From: Niveispirillum sp943370215
GTDB lineage: Bacteria; Pseudomonadota; Alphaproteobacteria; Azospirillales; Azospirillaceae
DNA: 64,000 nt
NCBI GenBank assembly: GCA_943370215.1
Contig: CALRQC020000010.1
Location: 62,001-126,000, forward strand
Direction of reading: 5' to 3'
Shown: positions 17,590 through 26,189 of the stretch, piece by piece
Layout: each line of letters starts with the position of its first letter
How positions within the stretch are numbered: the stretch's first letter is position 1
The notes under the pieces: generated by a model
Told to the model about the DNA's origin: nothing
The model's input: the letters and a program-made list of their open reading frames with translations, nothing else
Databases searched by the model: none
Made by a program: the position numbers and the translations under genes

Positions 17590-20493
17590 GTGGACGACGT
17601 GTCGGCAGCAGGCTTGCAGTTCGGCCTCATTGCGCCTGGGGCGCAACGCCCTGGGCATGGTGCCAGTGATCACGGCGCAATGGATGAGGCCGATCGCCGG
17701 ACGGCGACCATCTTCTTCTGCGATATTGTCAATTCTACCCAGTTGATTGCCCTGAGTGATCCGGAAGATGCCCGCGATCTTCTGCGGGGGGTGATCGATG
17801 TAATGGTGCGACACATTCAGCACTATGGCGGCACGGTCTGCCAGCGGCTGGGTGATGGTGTTTATGCTGTTTTTGGCGCACCGTCCGCACAGGAGAATCA
17901 CGCGATAAGGGCTTGTGCTGCTGCCGATGCCATTGTGCAAGAGGTTGCGCGCCTTAATGTCTGTGCTGTCCGGGTCGGTCTTTGCTCCGGGGAGATTGTG
18001 TGGGATGGTGGTGCGCTTCGCCATCAGAACGGTTCCCCCGCCGTCGGTCGCGCTGTCCATGCTGCCGCAAAGTTGCAACAGGTGGCCCTGCCCAACCGCG
18101 TGCGGTTATCCGATAGCACCGCGGCCCTGGCGGCCGACTGGGTGGATATGCGGGCGGCTGATACGCTATCCCTGACCGCTCTGGACAGTATCGGCACGTT
18201 CGAATTGTTGGGGGTGCGCCGCCGCCGTCTGCATCGTGGCCAGCAACTCCCGATGGTCGGACGGGAGGCGTTACGACGCAACCTGTCGACCATCTTGTCA
18301 GGGCTCTTCACCGGCGCGCAGCCGGTGTCAGGCAAACCGATTCCCCTGATGCATATTGTCAGCGGTGAGGCGGGATTGGGTAAGTCTCGTCTGCTGTCGC
18401 TCTTGGCGGCGGAGGCGCGGTGGCGGGGCGCGCGGGTCATCGAATGGTCGATTTCCGCGATTGAACCGGTGGGTGCACCGCAGTTGCTGCAGGAACTGGT
18501 GGGGGAGTTGCTGGGTGTTCCCGCTGTAACCGGTCCTGCTAACAGCCGTGCAGCGATCTTGGCGGCGGGTGTGTCGTCCCCCTTGGCTGAAGCGCTGGCT
18601 GGTTTGTTGCACCCAACATCCGGGGCGTCTCCGGCCGCGGCGGCAGAACGCTTGTCCATGGCTGCCCGCGCTGTGGCCGAGCTGGCGGTGTCGGCCGCGC
18701 GCCGATGCCCCATTCTTCTGGTGGTGGAGGATTTGCACTGGGCCGGTAGCGAGTTGCTGGCGGTACTGTGCGCGCTGCTCCGGCGTTGTAGTGGGGAGCC
18801 CATCCTGATTCTTGGCAGCAGCCGTCATGCCCGACCGCCGGAGACACTGGCAGAGGCCGGGGATGTGCGCGGGCACATCCTCAGCCCCCTGAATGCGGAG
18901 GATGCGCGGGCCCTGCTGGATAGTTACATGGGGCATGATCCGGCGCTGACCTCAATCAAGGATGAGCTTCAGCGGCGTGCCCAGGGCAATCCCTTTTTCC
19001 TGATTGAATGTGTGCGGGTGCTGGTGGCCCAGGATGCACTGGCGGGGCCTGTCGGCGGAATGCGGTTGGGCACGCCCACGGCGCGGCGTCTGCCTGATAC
19101 AGTGCAGGCATTGCTGGCCGCCCGTACCGATCGGCTGGCACCCGATGCGCGTGACCTGTTGCGGGCGGCCGCTGTCATCGGCCCGACTTTCGATATCGGT
19201 TTGCTCTCTGCCTTGACGGGATGCGCGGTGCCCAGCTTGCCGCTGGCCGGTTTGTCTGATGTCGGGTTGATTGACGAAACGCGGTTGCTGCCCCGGCTGG
19301 AATATAGTTTTCACCATGCCCTGATGCATGAGGCGGTTTACGAAGGCATCACCCGGCGGGAGCGGCAGCGTCTCCATGGCCGGGTAGCCGAATTGCTGGA
19401 TGGTGACAGTTTTGCGCAATTGCCTGGCCGGCTTGCTGCCCAGGCGCGCCATGCTGATCATGCCAAGTTATGGCCACTGGCGGTTCGTGCCGGACGGGCC
19501 GCCGGGTTGGAGGCATTGCAGCGCTCGCTGGCGGCGGAGGCTGTTTCATTATTTGCCCTGGCGGTACGGGCAAATGATGCGTTGCAGCCAGATGGAGAGA
19601 GTGCGCGGACTGGTATTGATTTGCGGCTGATTCTGGCCCGGGCGGCGATGCCGGCCGGTGATCGCGACCGTGCCATGGCCGAGTTGGAACGTGCGGTGGA
19701 ACTAGCCCATCAAGCGGGTGACGAAGCAAGGGCGTTGGCCGGGCTGGTACAGCAGGTCAGCTACGAATGGGTTTATGGTGGCCTGCATCATGCCCTTGCC
19801 CTGGTCGATCGCGCATTGCAACTGTCGGGCGGCGGGCAGGTGGCCGCCGCCCATCCGGAAATCCAGATTCTGGCGGCCTGTTGTCATATCGAAGCCGATA
19901 ATCTTGAAATGGCCCAGGCCCTGTTGGATTTTGCCGACCGTGCGGATGCCTGGAAGGGCCATTATCCAGGCCGTTTCATGATGGTGGATTGCCCGATGCT
20001 GATCGCCATCATGCGGGCCCGTTGCCTTATCCATCAAGGGCAGGACGCGACGGCCTTGCTGCAGCAGGCGTTGACCTTGGCTGATACCGGAACCTATCCG
20101 TTTAATCGTATCTATGTGCGTGTCTACGCGGGGGAGATATTGCAGCTTCAGCGCCGGTATCCTGAACTGTTGGCGCTGTGTAACGAGGCGCTGTCGATCT
20201 CGGCGGCGGCGGCTTCCCCGCTGTTGGATGATGTTCTTCACGCCAGGCGGGGCTTGGCCTTGATTGGGCTGGGACGGGACATTGAAGGACTGGCTGAAAT
20301 TGAGCAGGCGGAGCGCAGTGCCTCAGACCGTGGTGCCATTCTGCACGCATCCTTGGCACAGTTCTGTCGTATACGTGGTTTGATTCTGATGGGGCTAAGG
20401 CGTGATGCCGATGAGGAGCGCTTGCGGCTGGAAATCACTGTACAGCGCTACGGTTATCGTCTGCTTGGCCGTTTAATGGTTGAGGGGGTATAA
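17590..20493 (+). CDS. Class III nucleotidyl cyclase domain fused to AAA-type ATPase and TPR-like repeats
   Basis: A 967-residue multidomain signalling protein. A class III adenylate/guanylate cyclase domain (about 35-200) has the metal-binding Asp in FFCDIVNST (about 45) and GDGVYAVFG (about 90). An ATPase domain follows with Walker A GEAGLGKSR (about 259) and Walker B LLVVEDLHW (about 380), as in MalT/LuxR-like STAND proteins. The C-terminal 400 residues are helical TPR-like repeats. No DNA-binding domain is present, so output would be cyclic nucleotide or protein contact. Start may be GTG 17590 or ATG 17680. It directly precedes the AT-rich promoter region of the lasso-like cluster, but a regulatory link is unproven. 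Confidence 0.88.
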   Translation: MDDVSAAGLQFGLIAPGAQRPGHGASDHGAMDEADRRTATIFFCDIVNSTQLIALSDPEDARDLLRGVIDVMVRHIQHYGGTVCQRLGDGVYAVFGAPSAQENHAIRACAAADAIVQEVARLNVCAVRVGLCSGEIVWDGGALRHQNGSPAVGRAVHAAAKLQQVALPNRVRLSDSTAALAADWVDMRAADTLSLTALDSIGTFELLGVRRRRLHRGQQLPMVGREALRRNLSTILSGLFTGAQPVSGKPIPLMHIVSGEAGLGKSRLLSLLAAEARWRGARVIEWSISAIEPVGAPQLLQELVGELLGVPAVTGPANSRAAILAAGVSSPLAEALAGLLHPTSGASPAAAAERLSMAARAVAELAVSAARRCPILLVVEDLHWAGSELLAVLCALLRRCSGEPILILGSSRHARPPETLAEAGDVRGHILSPLNAEDARALLDSYMGHDPALTSIKDELQRRAQGNPFFLIECVRVLVAQDALAGPVGGMRLGTPTARRLPDTVQALLAARTDRLAPDARDLLRAAAVIGPTFDIGLLSALTGCAVPSLPLAGLSDVGLIDETRLLPRLEYSFHHALMHEAVYEGITRRERQRLHGRVAELLDGDSFAQLPGRLAAQARHADHAKLWPLAVRAGRAAGLEALQRSLAAEAVSLFALAVRANDALQPDGESARTGIDLRLILARAAMPAGDRDRAMAELERAVELAHQAGDEARALAGLVQQVSYEWVYGGLHHALALVDRALQLSGGGQVAAAHPEIQILAACCHIEADNLEMAQALLDFADRADAWKGHYPGRFMMVDCPMLIAIMRARCLIHQGQDATALLQQALTLADTGTYPFNRIYVRVYAGEILQLQRRYPELLALCNEALSISAAAASPLLDDVLHARRGLALIGLGRDIEGLAEIEQAERSASDRGAILHASLAQFCRIRGLILMGLRRDADEERLRLEITVQRYGYRLLGRLMVEGV

Positions 20494-20762
20494 TTTCTAT
20501 TCTGTATATTTTGATTGATAAAAAAATCTATTGATTGAAAATTTTGGGGAAATTTATAATAAAATGTTTGCTGATTGAAGCAATCTCTATTGTTTTAGCG
20601 CAACTGATGGGGTGGTCTATCATCCTTCCCTAGCGTTCGATAAACAAATTAACATCATACTTCTGGATGTTGTTAACGAAATATGTTATCAAAAATTACT
20701 CTTACCGATTATACAGATTTTTTCCGGCTTATTTTTGATTGTATTATGCGAAAGCGTGACGA
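20494..20762. other. AT-rich promoter region upstream of the lasso-like cluster
   Basis: About 270 bases of low GC content unlike the rest of the window, containing direct repeats (see 20511-20578) and several TATA-like stretches such as ataataaaatg (20556-20566) and tattatg (20742-20748). It should hold the promoter of the downstream kinase-sulfotransferase-oxygenase genes and is the type of DNA that MucR/H-NS-like silencers bind. No gene is visible. Confidence 0.6.
20511..20578 (+). repeat. Three phased TTGATTGA direct repeats
   Basis: ttgattga at 20511 and 20531 and ctgattga at 20571: identical or one-mismatch octamers whose starts differ by 20 and 40 bases, close to whole helical turns. 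A fourth partial copy, ttgattgt, is at 20735. This spacing would place sites on one face of the helix, as expected for a regulator array. No known factor was matched. Confidence 0.5.
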
Positions 20763-21650
20763 ATGACTCAAAGGGATTATGCTCTGTGCGGCTGGCGGGT
20801 CCGCAGCATGTTGCCCTTGCCTGAATTGGCTCCCTGGAATGGCCCGGCCGATGCTGTCGTCGATGTGTCCATCGTCGCTGGTAAGCTGACACCGGTTGCT
20901 GTGTGCGACCCTTGGCTGACTGTTGAGGCGAACGGTTCTGTCCGCCTAAGTGTGCATGATCTGGTCAGGTTCCTGGTCGAAGGTGGTCGCCAAATCACGG
21001 TCGATATTCTGCGGCAGGAGCAGGCACCGGCGTGGCGTCTGTTTCTTCTGGGGGCAGTTATCGGCATCTTGTGTCATCAGCGTGGGGTTTTTCCGCTTCA
21101 TGCGGCATCGCTGACCATTGGCGGGCGCACGGTGGCGTTGTTGGGCGCAAGCGGTGCCGGCAAGTCGACCTTGGCGCTGGCCCTGGTTCGCCGTGGCCAT
21201 AGTTTGTTGTCTGACGATCTGACCGTGCTCGGCCTCAATGACCTTATCGTCCTTCCTTCCTTTGCCCGCTTGAAGCTGTGGCGCGATACGCTGGAGGCGA
21301 TGGGCGAGGATCTGACTGGACTGGAGCGGGTGCGCGATGCGTTGGATAAATTCGATCTTCGTCCGACACAGCATTTTGACCCGGCGCCATGTCGGCTTGA
21401 TAGCGTGCTGCTGCTTGGGACCGGTGAAGTGCCAGAACTGGTGCCGCTACGCGCAACGGCGGCGGTGCCATTGATCGCCAGTCATGTGTCTCGCCCCTAT
21501 ATCGGCCGGCTGCTCGGCCGACAGCCGGCGTTATTTGCGGCAGCGGCGCGTGTTGCGAGCGCTGTCCCGGTTGCCCGCTTGCTCCGACCTCTCGACTATG
21601 ACCGCCTGGAAGATGCTGCGCGTCTGGTTGAGGCCTCTGTTGCAGCGTGA
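20763..21650 (+). CDS. HPr-kinase-like protein (RiPP-associated kinase candidate)
   Basis: A 295-residue protein with an HprK-like C-terminal kinase fold: Walker A GASGAGKST (about 129-137) followed by RRGHSLLSDDLTVL, the arrangement of HPr kinase/phosphorylase. It lacks the rest of a sugar-regulation setting (no PTS genes nearby). Small HprK homologues occur in lasso-peptide clusters, where PadeK and ThcoK are known to phosphorylate the C-terminal Ser of the precursor. The candidate precursor here (23788-23967) also ends in Ser. It starts the run kinase, sulfotransferase, oxygenase, peptide, cyclase. The ribosome binding site is weak. Confidence 0.82.
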   Translation: MTQRDYALCGWRVRSMLPLPELAPWNGPADAVVDVSIVAGKLTPVAVCDPWLTVEANGSVRLSVHDLVRFLVEGGRQITVDILRQEQAPAWRLFLLGAVIGILCHQRGVFPLHAASLTIGGRTVALLGASGAGKSTLALALVRRGHSLLSDDLTVLGLNDLIVLPSFARLKLWRDTLEAMGEDLTGLERVRDALDKFDLRPTQHFDPAPCRLDSVLLLGTGEVPELVPLRATAAVPLIASHVSRPYIGRLLGRQPALFAAAARVASAVPVARLLRPLDYDRLEDAARLVEASVAA

Positions 21651-21668
21651 TGAAAGGGATGTGTTCAG

Positions 21669-22598
21669 GTGGAAGTCGGATTATTCTGGATCGCTTCATA
21701 TCCCAAGTCGGGCAATACCTGGGCCCGATGCCTGATCGACAGTCTCCGTCATGGCGGCGCTGCCCCTGACCTTGAACAGTTGCACTGGCGTTATCCCCAG
21801 CCATCGGCCCACTATTGGCTGGAAGCGGTGACCGGGGTGCCAGCCAGCGATCTGAGTGCAGCGGAATTGGTGGAGCTTCGCCGCTGCGCTTATCACGCCC
21901 TGGTTACCAAAACCCCGCTGGCACGGTTGGCGGCGCCGGGGGTTCGTTTTCTGAAAGTCCATGATTCTTACGATCCAGGCGGTTTCCCGCCGGCGTTGAC
22001 GGCCGGCGCGGTCTATCTGGTGCGCGATCCGCGTGATGTCGCCCTATCCTGGGCCAGTCATTCCAAGGTGACTGTCGACGAGACCATTGCTGAAATGGCT
22101 CGGCGCGGCAAGGTGGCCAGGCAGCAGATGGGCGGTTCGACGCCGGCCGCGCCGGTGCGGCTGGGCAGTTGGTCGGAGCATGTATTATCCTGGATCGATG
22201 GCTTCAAGGGGCCGCTGCTGGTTCTGCGTTATGAGGATCTGCTGGCTGATCCTCATGCTGTGGTTGGTCAGTTTGCCCGGTTTCTCGGCCTGCCAGCGAC
22301 AGCATCCGATGTTGCGGCAGCGGTGGCCGCCTGTGGTTTCTCGGCGCTTGCGTCCATTGAAGCGACGGCAGGTTTTCCCGAGCGGGCGTATGTCCAGCAG
22401 CGTTTTTTTCGGCAAGGCAAGGCGGGAAGCTGGCGGGACGACTTGACGTCAGTGCAAGCCGCCGCCCTGGTTGCGGTTCACGGTGCCGTCATGGAAAGGC
22501 TCGGCTATCTCTCGCCCGGCTCCGGCTTCGATGCGGCTGACCCGCTCATCCCCCAAGCAATGCCAAACGGCAGTACGGATCTTGAAATTCCACTTTAA
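21669..22598 (+). CDS. Sulfotransferase-domain protein
   Basis: PAPS-dependent sulfotransferase-like protein of 309 residues. The 5'-phosphosulfate loop is at the N-terminus (ASYPKSGNTWARCLID) and the 3'-phosphate segment is VYLVRDPRDVALSWASHS (about 116-133); LRYEDLLADPHAVVGQFARFLGL is also typical. The GTG start lies 18 bases after the kinase gene, so they are probably co-transcribed. In this setting the acceptor could be the neighbouring peptide, but a small molecule or glycan is equally compatible with the sequence. No signal peptide or membrane anchor is seen. Confidence 0.88.
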   Translation: MEVGLFWIASYPKSGNTWARCLIDSLRHGGAAPDLEQLHWRYPQPSAHYWLEAVTGVPASDLSAAELVELRRCAYHALVTKTPLARLAAPGVRFLKVHDSYDPGGFPPALTAGAVYLVRDPRDVALSWASHSKVTVDETIAEMARRGKVARQQMGGSTPAAPVRLGSWSEHVLSWIDGFKGPLLVLRYEDLLADPHAVVGQFARFLGLPATASDVAAAVAACGFSALASIEATAGFPERAYVQQRFFRQGKAGSWRDDLTSVQAAALVAVHGAVMERLGYLSPGSGFDAADPLIPQAMPNGSTDLEIPL

Positions 22599-22739
22599 GG
22601 AGGGGGATAAGTCATTGGAAAATTGAAAAAACTGGACCGTCTCCTCAGGTCTCCCTGAGGCGGGTTCAGGTGCGTGTTTCCGGTCAGCGGAAACACGCTC
22701 AAACGTCTGGCGATCGCAGGCAAGCTTGAAAGAGCGGAT

Positions 22740-23609
22740 ATGAAGAAAAAGCTGATGATGGAGGGCTTGCCCATTGAGGGGTTGCAGCGTCTTCAGGCCG
22801 GTCTGGCGCAGCGATTGTCGGATCAACCCAATGATCCGGATATTGCTTGGCATCTGGCGGAGACGGCCCGGGCCGCAGGAAATCTTGAATGTGCAGCCAA
22901 AGCCTATCGGGTTTGTCTCGAACTTGATCCCACGCGGCTTCCGGCTCGTCGCCGTCTGGCGATACTCGATGGTTCGGGTGTGATTGATTCGCAAGTCCCC
23001 GGCGATGACCGGCCGGTTCCCTTCTTTCTGCGCCGTTCCGTGCTGCCGCCTGAGTCGTTGGCAGCGCTTTGGCGCATCGTTACGGCGCGATCTGGCGAGC
23101 TTCAACCTTCCCGCATGGCATGGCGTGGGGATGACCGCGTCTTGGCGCCCAGCTATCGTCACTCCCTGCGCATGTCTGGTGCAAAGGATGTCGGCCCCTT
23201 ATTGCTGCCAACGGTAAAGGAATTGATCGCAACCAATGATCTTGTTCGTCGCTTTGGCACGCGGCCTTTGTCGTCGGACAAGGTGGAGGTTGAGATTGCC
23301 AACCATGGCGACAGCCATTTCCTGCGGCTACACCGCGATAGTGGTGAGAAAGCCGCGAGCCGAACGATGACCTTCGTTTTTTACTTCTTCCGTCAACCGC
23401 AGCGCTTTCAGGGCGGCGATCTGCTGCTGCATGATATGGCAGTTGATAGTGGAAAGCCCAGATTGCTGAAAGCCACGCGGCTCATCGTCGAGAATAACAG
23501 CTTGGTCATTTTTCCTTCAGATTGTTGGCATCAGGTTCTCCCGGTGACGGGGACGAGCCTTGATCCCCTCGATGGACGCTGGACTACCCATGGATGGTTT
23601 CATGCCTGA
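22740..23609 (+). CDS. TPR-containing 2OG-Fe(II) oxygenase-like protein
   Basis: N-terminal helical repeat region (about 10-75, DIAWHLAETARAAGNLECAAKAYRVCLELDP) joined to a prolyl-hydroxylase-type double-stranded beta helix. The iron triad is visible as H198-R-D200 (RLHRDSGE) and H264 (DCWHQV), with a later Arg in GRWTTHGWF that could bind 2-oxoglutarate. FVFYFFRQPQRFQGGDLLLHD is the usual beta-strand core. I start at ATG 22740, preceded by GAAAGAG; a GTG at 22674 would add 22 residues. Position between the sulfotransferase and the peptide gene suggests a tailoring hydroxylase, but the substrate is unknown. Confidence 0.85.
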   Translation: MKKKLMMEGLPIEGLQRLQAGLAQRLSDQPNDPDIAWHLAETARAAGNLECAAKAYRVCLELDPTRLPARRRLAILDGSGVIDSQVPGDDRPVPFFLRRSVLPPESLAALWRIVTARSGELQPSRMAWRGDDRVLAPSYRHSLRMSGAKDVGPLLLPTVKELIATNDLVRRFGTRPLSSDKVEVEIANHGDSHFLRLHRDSGEKAASRTMTFVFYFFRQPQRFQGGDLLLHDMAVDSGKPRLLKATRLIVENNSLVIFPSDCWHQVLPVTGTSLDPLDGRWTTHGWFHA

Positions 23610-23787
23610 TATTAAAATTGCAATGTTGTCACATGGGTTGTTTTTGGTGTAGTCGACATCAAAAAAATATTAACTTCAGTTTTAAAAACCACTGATGGCA
23701 TTTAATGATCATGTTTATTTATTTTTTGCATCGGCTCATGCATAATCTGACGTCTTTTGAATTGTTTTCCTTTGGGTATCGGGAGTG
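23610..23787. promoter_or_regulatory. AT-rich leader upstream of the candidate lasso precursor
   Basis: About 180 bases of low GC with long A and T runs separating the modification genes from the peptide-cyclase pair. A cataat sequence at 23741-23746 could serve as a -10 element, but no convincing -35 box is at the right distance. An A/T hairpin (arms around 23639 and 23653) is present. A separate promoter for the precursor is likely by analogy with other RiPP loci, but not demonstrated. Confidence 0.4.
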
Positions 23788-23967
23788 ATGATGGAAACGA
23801 AGCCAACAGTGGTGGCTGCTACGCCTGTTTCCCTGGACAATCCGGCCGATTGGCAGGATGGGCGTAAGCCCTGGACTCGTCCTGAACTGGTCATCTTGCC
23901 CGTCGATCAGACGGCGGCTTCGACTTCTCCGGGCAGTGATGGCACTGGTACACCGACTGCATCATGA
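23788..23967 (+). CDS. Candidate lasso-type RiPP precursor peptide
   Basis: About 59 residues (58 if the second ATG at 23791, better spaced from GGGAG, is used). The leader contains RKPWTRPELVIL, matching the YxxPxL motif read by the lasso RRE protein, with Trp in place of Tyr. A Thr-Ala pair follows (DQTA). If Thr is at -2, as in known lasso leaders, the core is ASTSPGSDGTGTPTAS: residue 8 is Asp, in the 7-9 window used for the macrolactam ring, and the last residue is Ser, the residue phosphorylated in paeninodin-type peptides. The stop codon overlaps the cyclase start (ATGA). The core assignment is a prediction. Confidence 0.7.
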   Translation: MMETKPTVVAATPVSLDNPADWQDGRKPWTRPELVILPVDQTAASTSPGSDGTGTPTAS

Positions 23968-25889
23968 GTGATTTTGCCGGTCTGTGGCGGCTTGATGGAC
24001 GGCCCGTTGATCTCCACGACACAGGCCGGCTGGCACAGGGCCTGGAGGGGCGTGGAATTGCGCCGCCGCGTATCTGGCGCCAGGGCTGTTTTGCCCTGGT
24101 CCACCGCCAGCATTGCTTCACGCCCGAAGATGAGCGCGAGCGTATGCCACTGGTCGGCCCCTCGGGGGCGGTTCTGGCGGCGGATGTTCGCCTCGATAAC
24201 CGGGGGGAGCTTGCCGATGCCCTCGGCTTGTTCGGTATGGAGGCGGCGCTCACGGATGGGGCGCTGCTTCTCAAGGCGCTGGAACGTTGGGGCAGTGCGG
24301 CAGTGTCGCGTGTTTATGGCGATTTCGCGCTCGCCCTCTGGCAGCCGGGCGACGGCAAGCTGGTATTGGCCCGCGATCCGTCGCAGTACCGCTCGCTCTT
24401 CATTCACCGCGGCCCGCATCTGATCGCTTTTTCGACTCGCCTGCGCCCTCTGTTGGCGTTGCCGGAGATTCCGCGCGATATCGATGAACTGGCCGTGGCC
24501 GACCAGTTGATTCTCAACACAGAGCCGGGTGAGCGGACGATCTATACCGCGATCAACCGTGTCCGCATGGGCCATGTCCTGACTCTGACAGCGGAAACGA
24601 TACGGTCGCACCGTTGGTGGTCGCTGCCGCAGCCCGGTACCCGGCGCTTTGCCCGCTATGAGGATATGGTGGCGGCGGGGGCGGAGGTGGTCGATCATGC
24701 GGTCGCCGCCGCGACACGCGCAGTGGGGCCGGTCGGTGCCAGTCTCACCGGGGGGCTGGACAGTCCGGCGGTGGTCTTGGCGGCCCGCCGCTATCTTGCC
24801 CCTGAACGGCTGATCGCGGCGACTCGGGTGCCTGGGGGGACGACACCACCGGACAGTGCCACTCGTTATTATGACGAATCGCCTCGCGTCGGTGCCTTTG
24901 TTGCCCGCCATCCTGGTCTGAACTGGCAGACGGTTGGCGATGATGGTCAGGATTGGGGGGAGGCCGACCGGCGCCGCTGGTATCTGGAAGCGGGCATCCC
25001 GGCTGATAATCTGATCAATGGTGCATGGTTTTTCCCCCTGTTCCGCTTTATCGCTGCCAAGGGCGGGCGTGTGCTGTTGAATGGTGAGGGCGGGAATCAC
25101 TTTTACAGTTCCCACGGGGGGACTGTGGAGGCAGCGCTGCTGCGTCAGGGGCGATTATGGGCGTTGGGCCGTCTGCTTTGGCAACGTAGCCGAAAGGGCG
25201 ACCTGGGCCTGCCTGCGCTGATCCGCAATCGGCTGCTTACCCCCCATGAACCGTTGTGGCTGCGCGGCTGGCGCAAAGGTTGGCAGGATGGCCCCTGGGG
25301 GCGCTTCGCCGCCCTCAACCCTGCCTTCGCCGCAGAAGTAAAGATGTATGATCGTCTTGATCTCGATCGCTACCGGGTCCGCACAGGGGTGCCGCATCCC
25401 TATGTGCACACAACCCGAGAGTGGTTCCAGGGGGATGAAGGGATTGGCCAGTGGACCGTCGCGGCACGCGCCATGCACGGTATCGATTGGCGTGGGCCGC
25501 TGGGTAGCCGCCGGGTGATTGAGTTCTTCGCGGCCTTGCCGCAGGAGGATTTCATTCGGAATGGTGAGAGCCGCTCGCTCGCGCGTGCCATCCTGGCGGG
25601 TCAGGTGCCGGAAGAGACGCTCAGCGATAATCGTCGTGGCAGCCAGCTTGGCGAATGGTTTGCCATCCTGACGGCACGCCGTCCCGAGATGCTGGCATCG
25701 CTTGAGCGGTTGAAGGCGTCCCAGAGTGCGGGGCGCATTGTTGATCTGGCACGACTGGAGCGATTGTTGCTCGACTGGCCCGCTGATGCCGTAGCGGCGG
25801 AACGCCGGCGGATGGATTACCATTTTATGTTGACGCGAGGGCTGGAAACAGCCGAGTTCCTCGCCTGGCATGATGGAACCAATCATTAG
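23964..25889 (+). CDS. Asparagine-synthetase-like protein, lasso macrolactam synthetase (C protein) candidate
   Basis: A 641-residue AsnB-family enzyme. The glutaminase half keeps the fold (VLAADVRLDNRGELADALG, VYGDFALALWQ) but has no Cys at position 2 (MSDFAG), so it cannot hydrolyse glutamine. The synthetase half has the PP-loop variant LTGGLDSPAVV and GEGGNHFYSS. These are features of lasso C proteins, which adenylate the ring Asp/Glu. It overlaps the precursor gene by four bases. The partners B1 (RRE) and B2 (transglutaminase-like leader peptidase) are not in the window. An amide-forming enzyme in another pathway is the alternative. Confidence 0.82.
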   Translation: MSDFAGLWRLDGRPVDLHDTGRLAQGLEGRGIAPPRIWRQGCFALVHRQHCFTPEDERERMPLVGPSGAVLAADVRLDNRGELADALGLFGMEAALTDGALLLKALERWGSAAVSRVYGDFALALWQPGDGKLVLARDPSQYRSLFIHRGPHLIAFSTRLRPLLALPEIPRDIDELAVADQLILNTEPGERTIYTAINRVRMGHVLTLTAETIRSHRWWSLPQPGTRRFARYEDMVAAGAEVVDHAVAAATRAVGPVGASLTGGLDSPAVVLAARRYLAPERLIAATRVPGGTTPPDSATRYYDESPRVGAFVARHPGLNWQTVGDDGQDWGEADRRRWYLEAGIPADNLINGAWFFPLFRFIAAKGGRVLLNGEGGNHFYSSHGGTVEAALLRQGRLWALGRLLWQRSRKGDLGLPALIRNRLLTPHEPLWLRGWRKGWQDGPWGRFAALNPAFAAEVKMYDRLDLDRYRVRTGVPHPYVHTTREWFQGDEGIGQWTVAARAMHGIDWRGPLGSRRVIEFFAALPQEDFIRNGESRSLARAILAGQVPEETLSDNRRGSQLGEWFAILTARRPEMLASLERLKASQSAGRIVDLARLERLLLDWPADAVAAERRRMDYHFMLTRGLETAEFLAWHDGTNH

Positions 25890-26189
25890 AGCGGATCACC
25901 GCGAAGGCGGAAACCCCTTTAGGTATGATCCGTTCGTGGACAAGTTTGTCCCGCGCCGATGGTGTTTTATCGGACGCAATGGCGGCTCTGACATAGGGCA
26001 GCCAGCGATCGTGGGTTTTGATTATGGAGCATGGTCAAACCCCTTGGTTTAATACCCGCTCAGCCACCTTATATAGTGCCTCACTTGATTGCACTGCAGC
26101 CTGTTTTATCGTTTCACAACGACGAAACCCATGGCGAAAGCCCTGTTGCGTCCGCCATGGGTGCTGCGCATAAAGATGCAATCAATGGT
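25889..26189. other. Spacer between the two RiPP-like units, with inverted repeats
   Basis: About 300 bases with no convincing gene. A 10-bp inverted repeat with one mismatch (25889-25898 with 25926-25935, gagcggatca/tgatccgttc) starts at the cyclase stop codon and may form its 3' hairpin, though no T tract follows. A second perfect 10-bp inverted repeat (acccatggcg 26127-26136 with cgccatgggt 26153-26162, 16-base loop) lies 28 bases from the end of the convergent ribbon-helix-helix gene. Confidence 0.55.
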
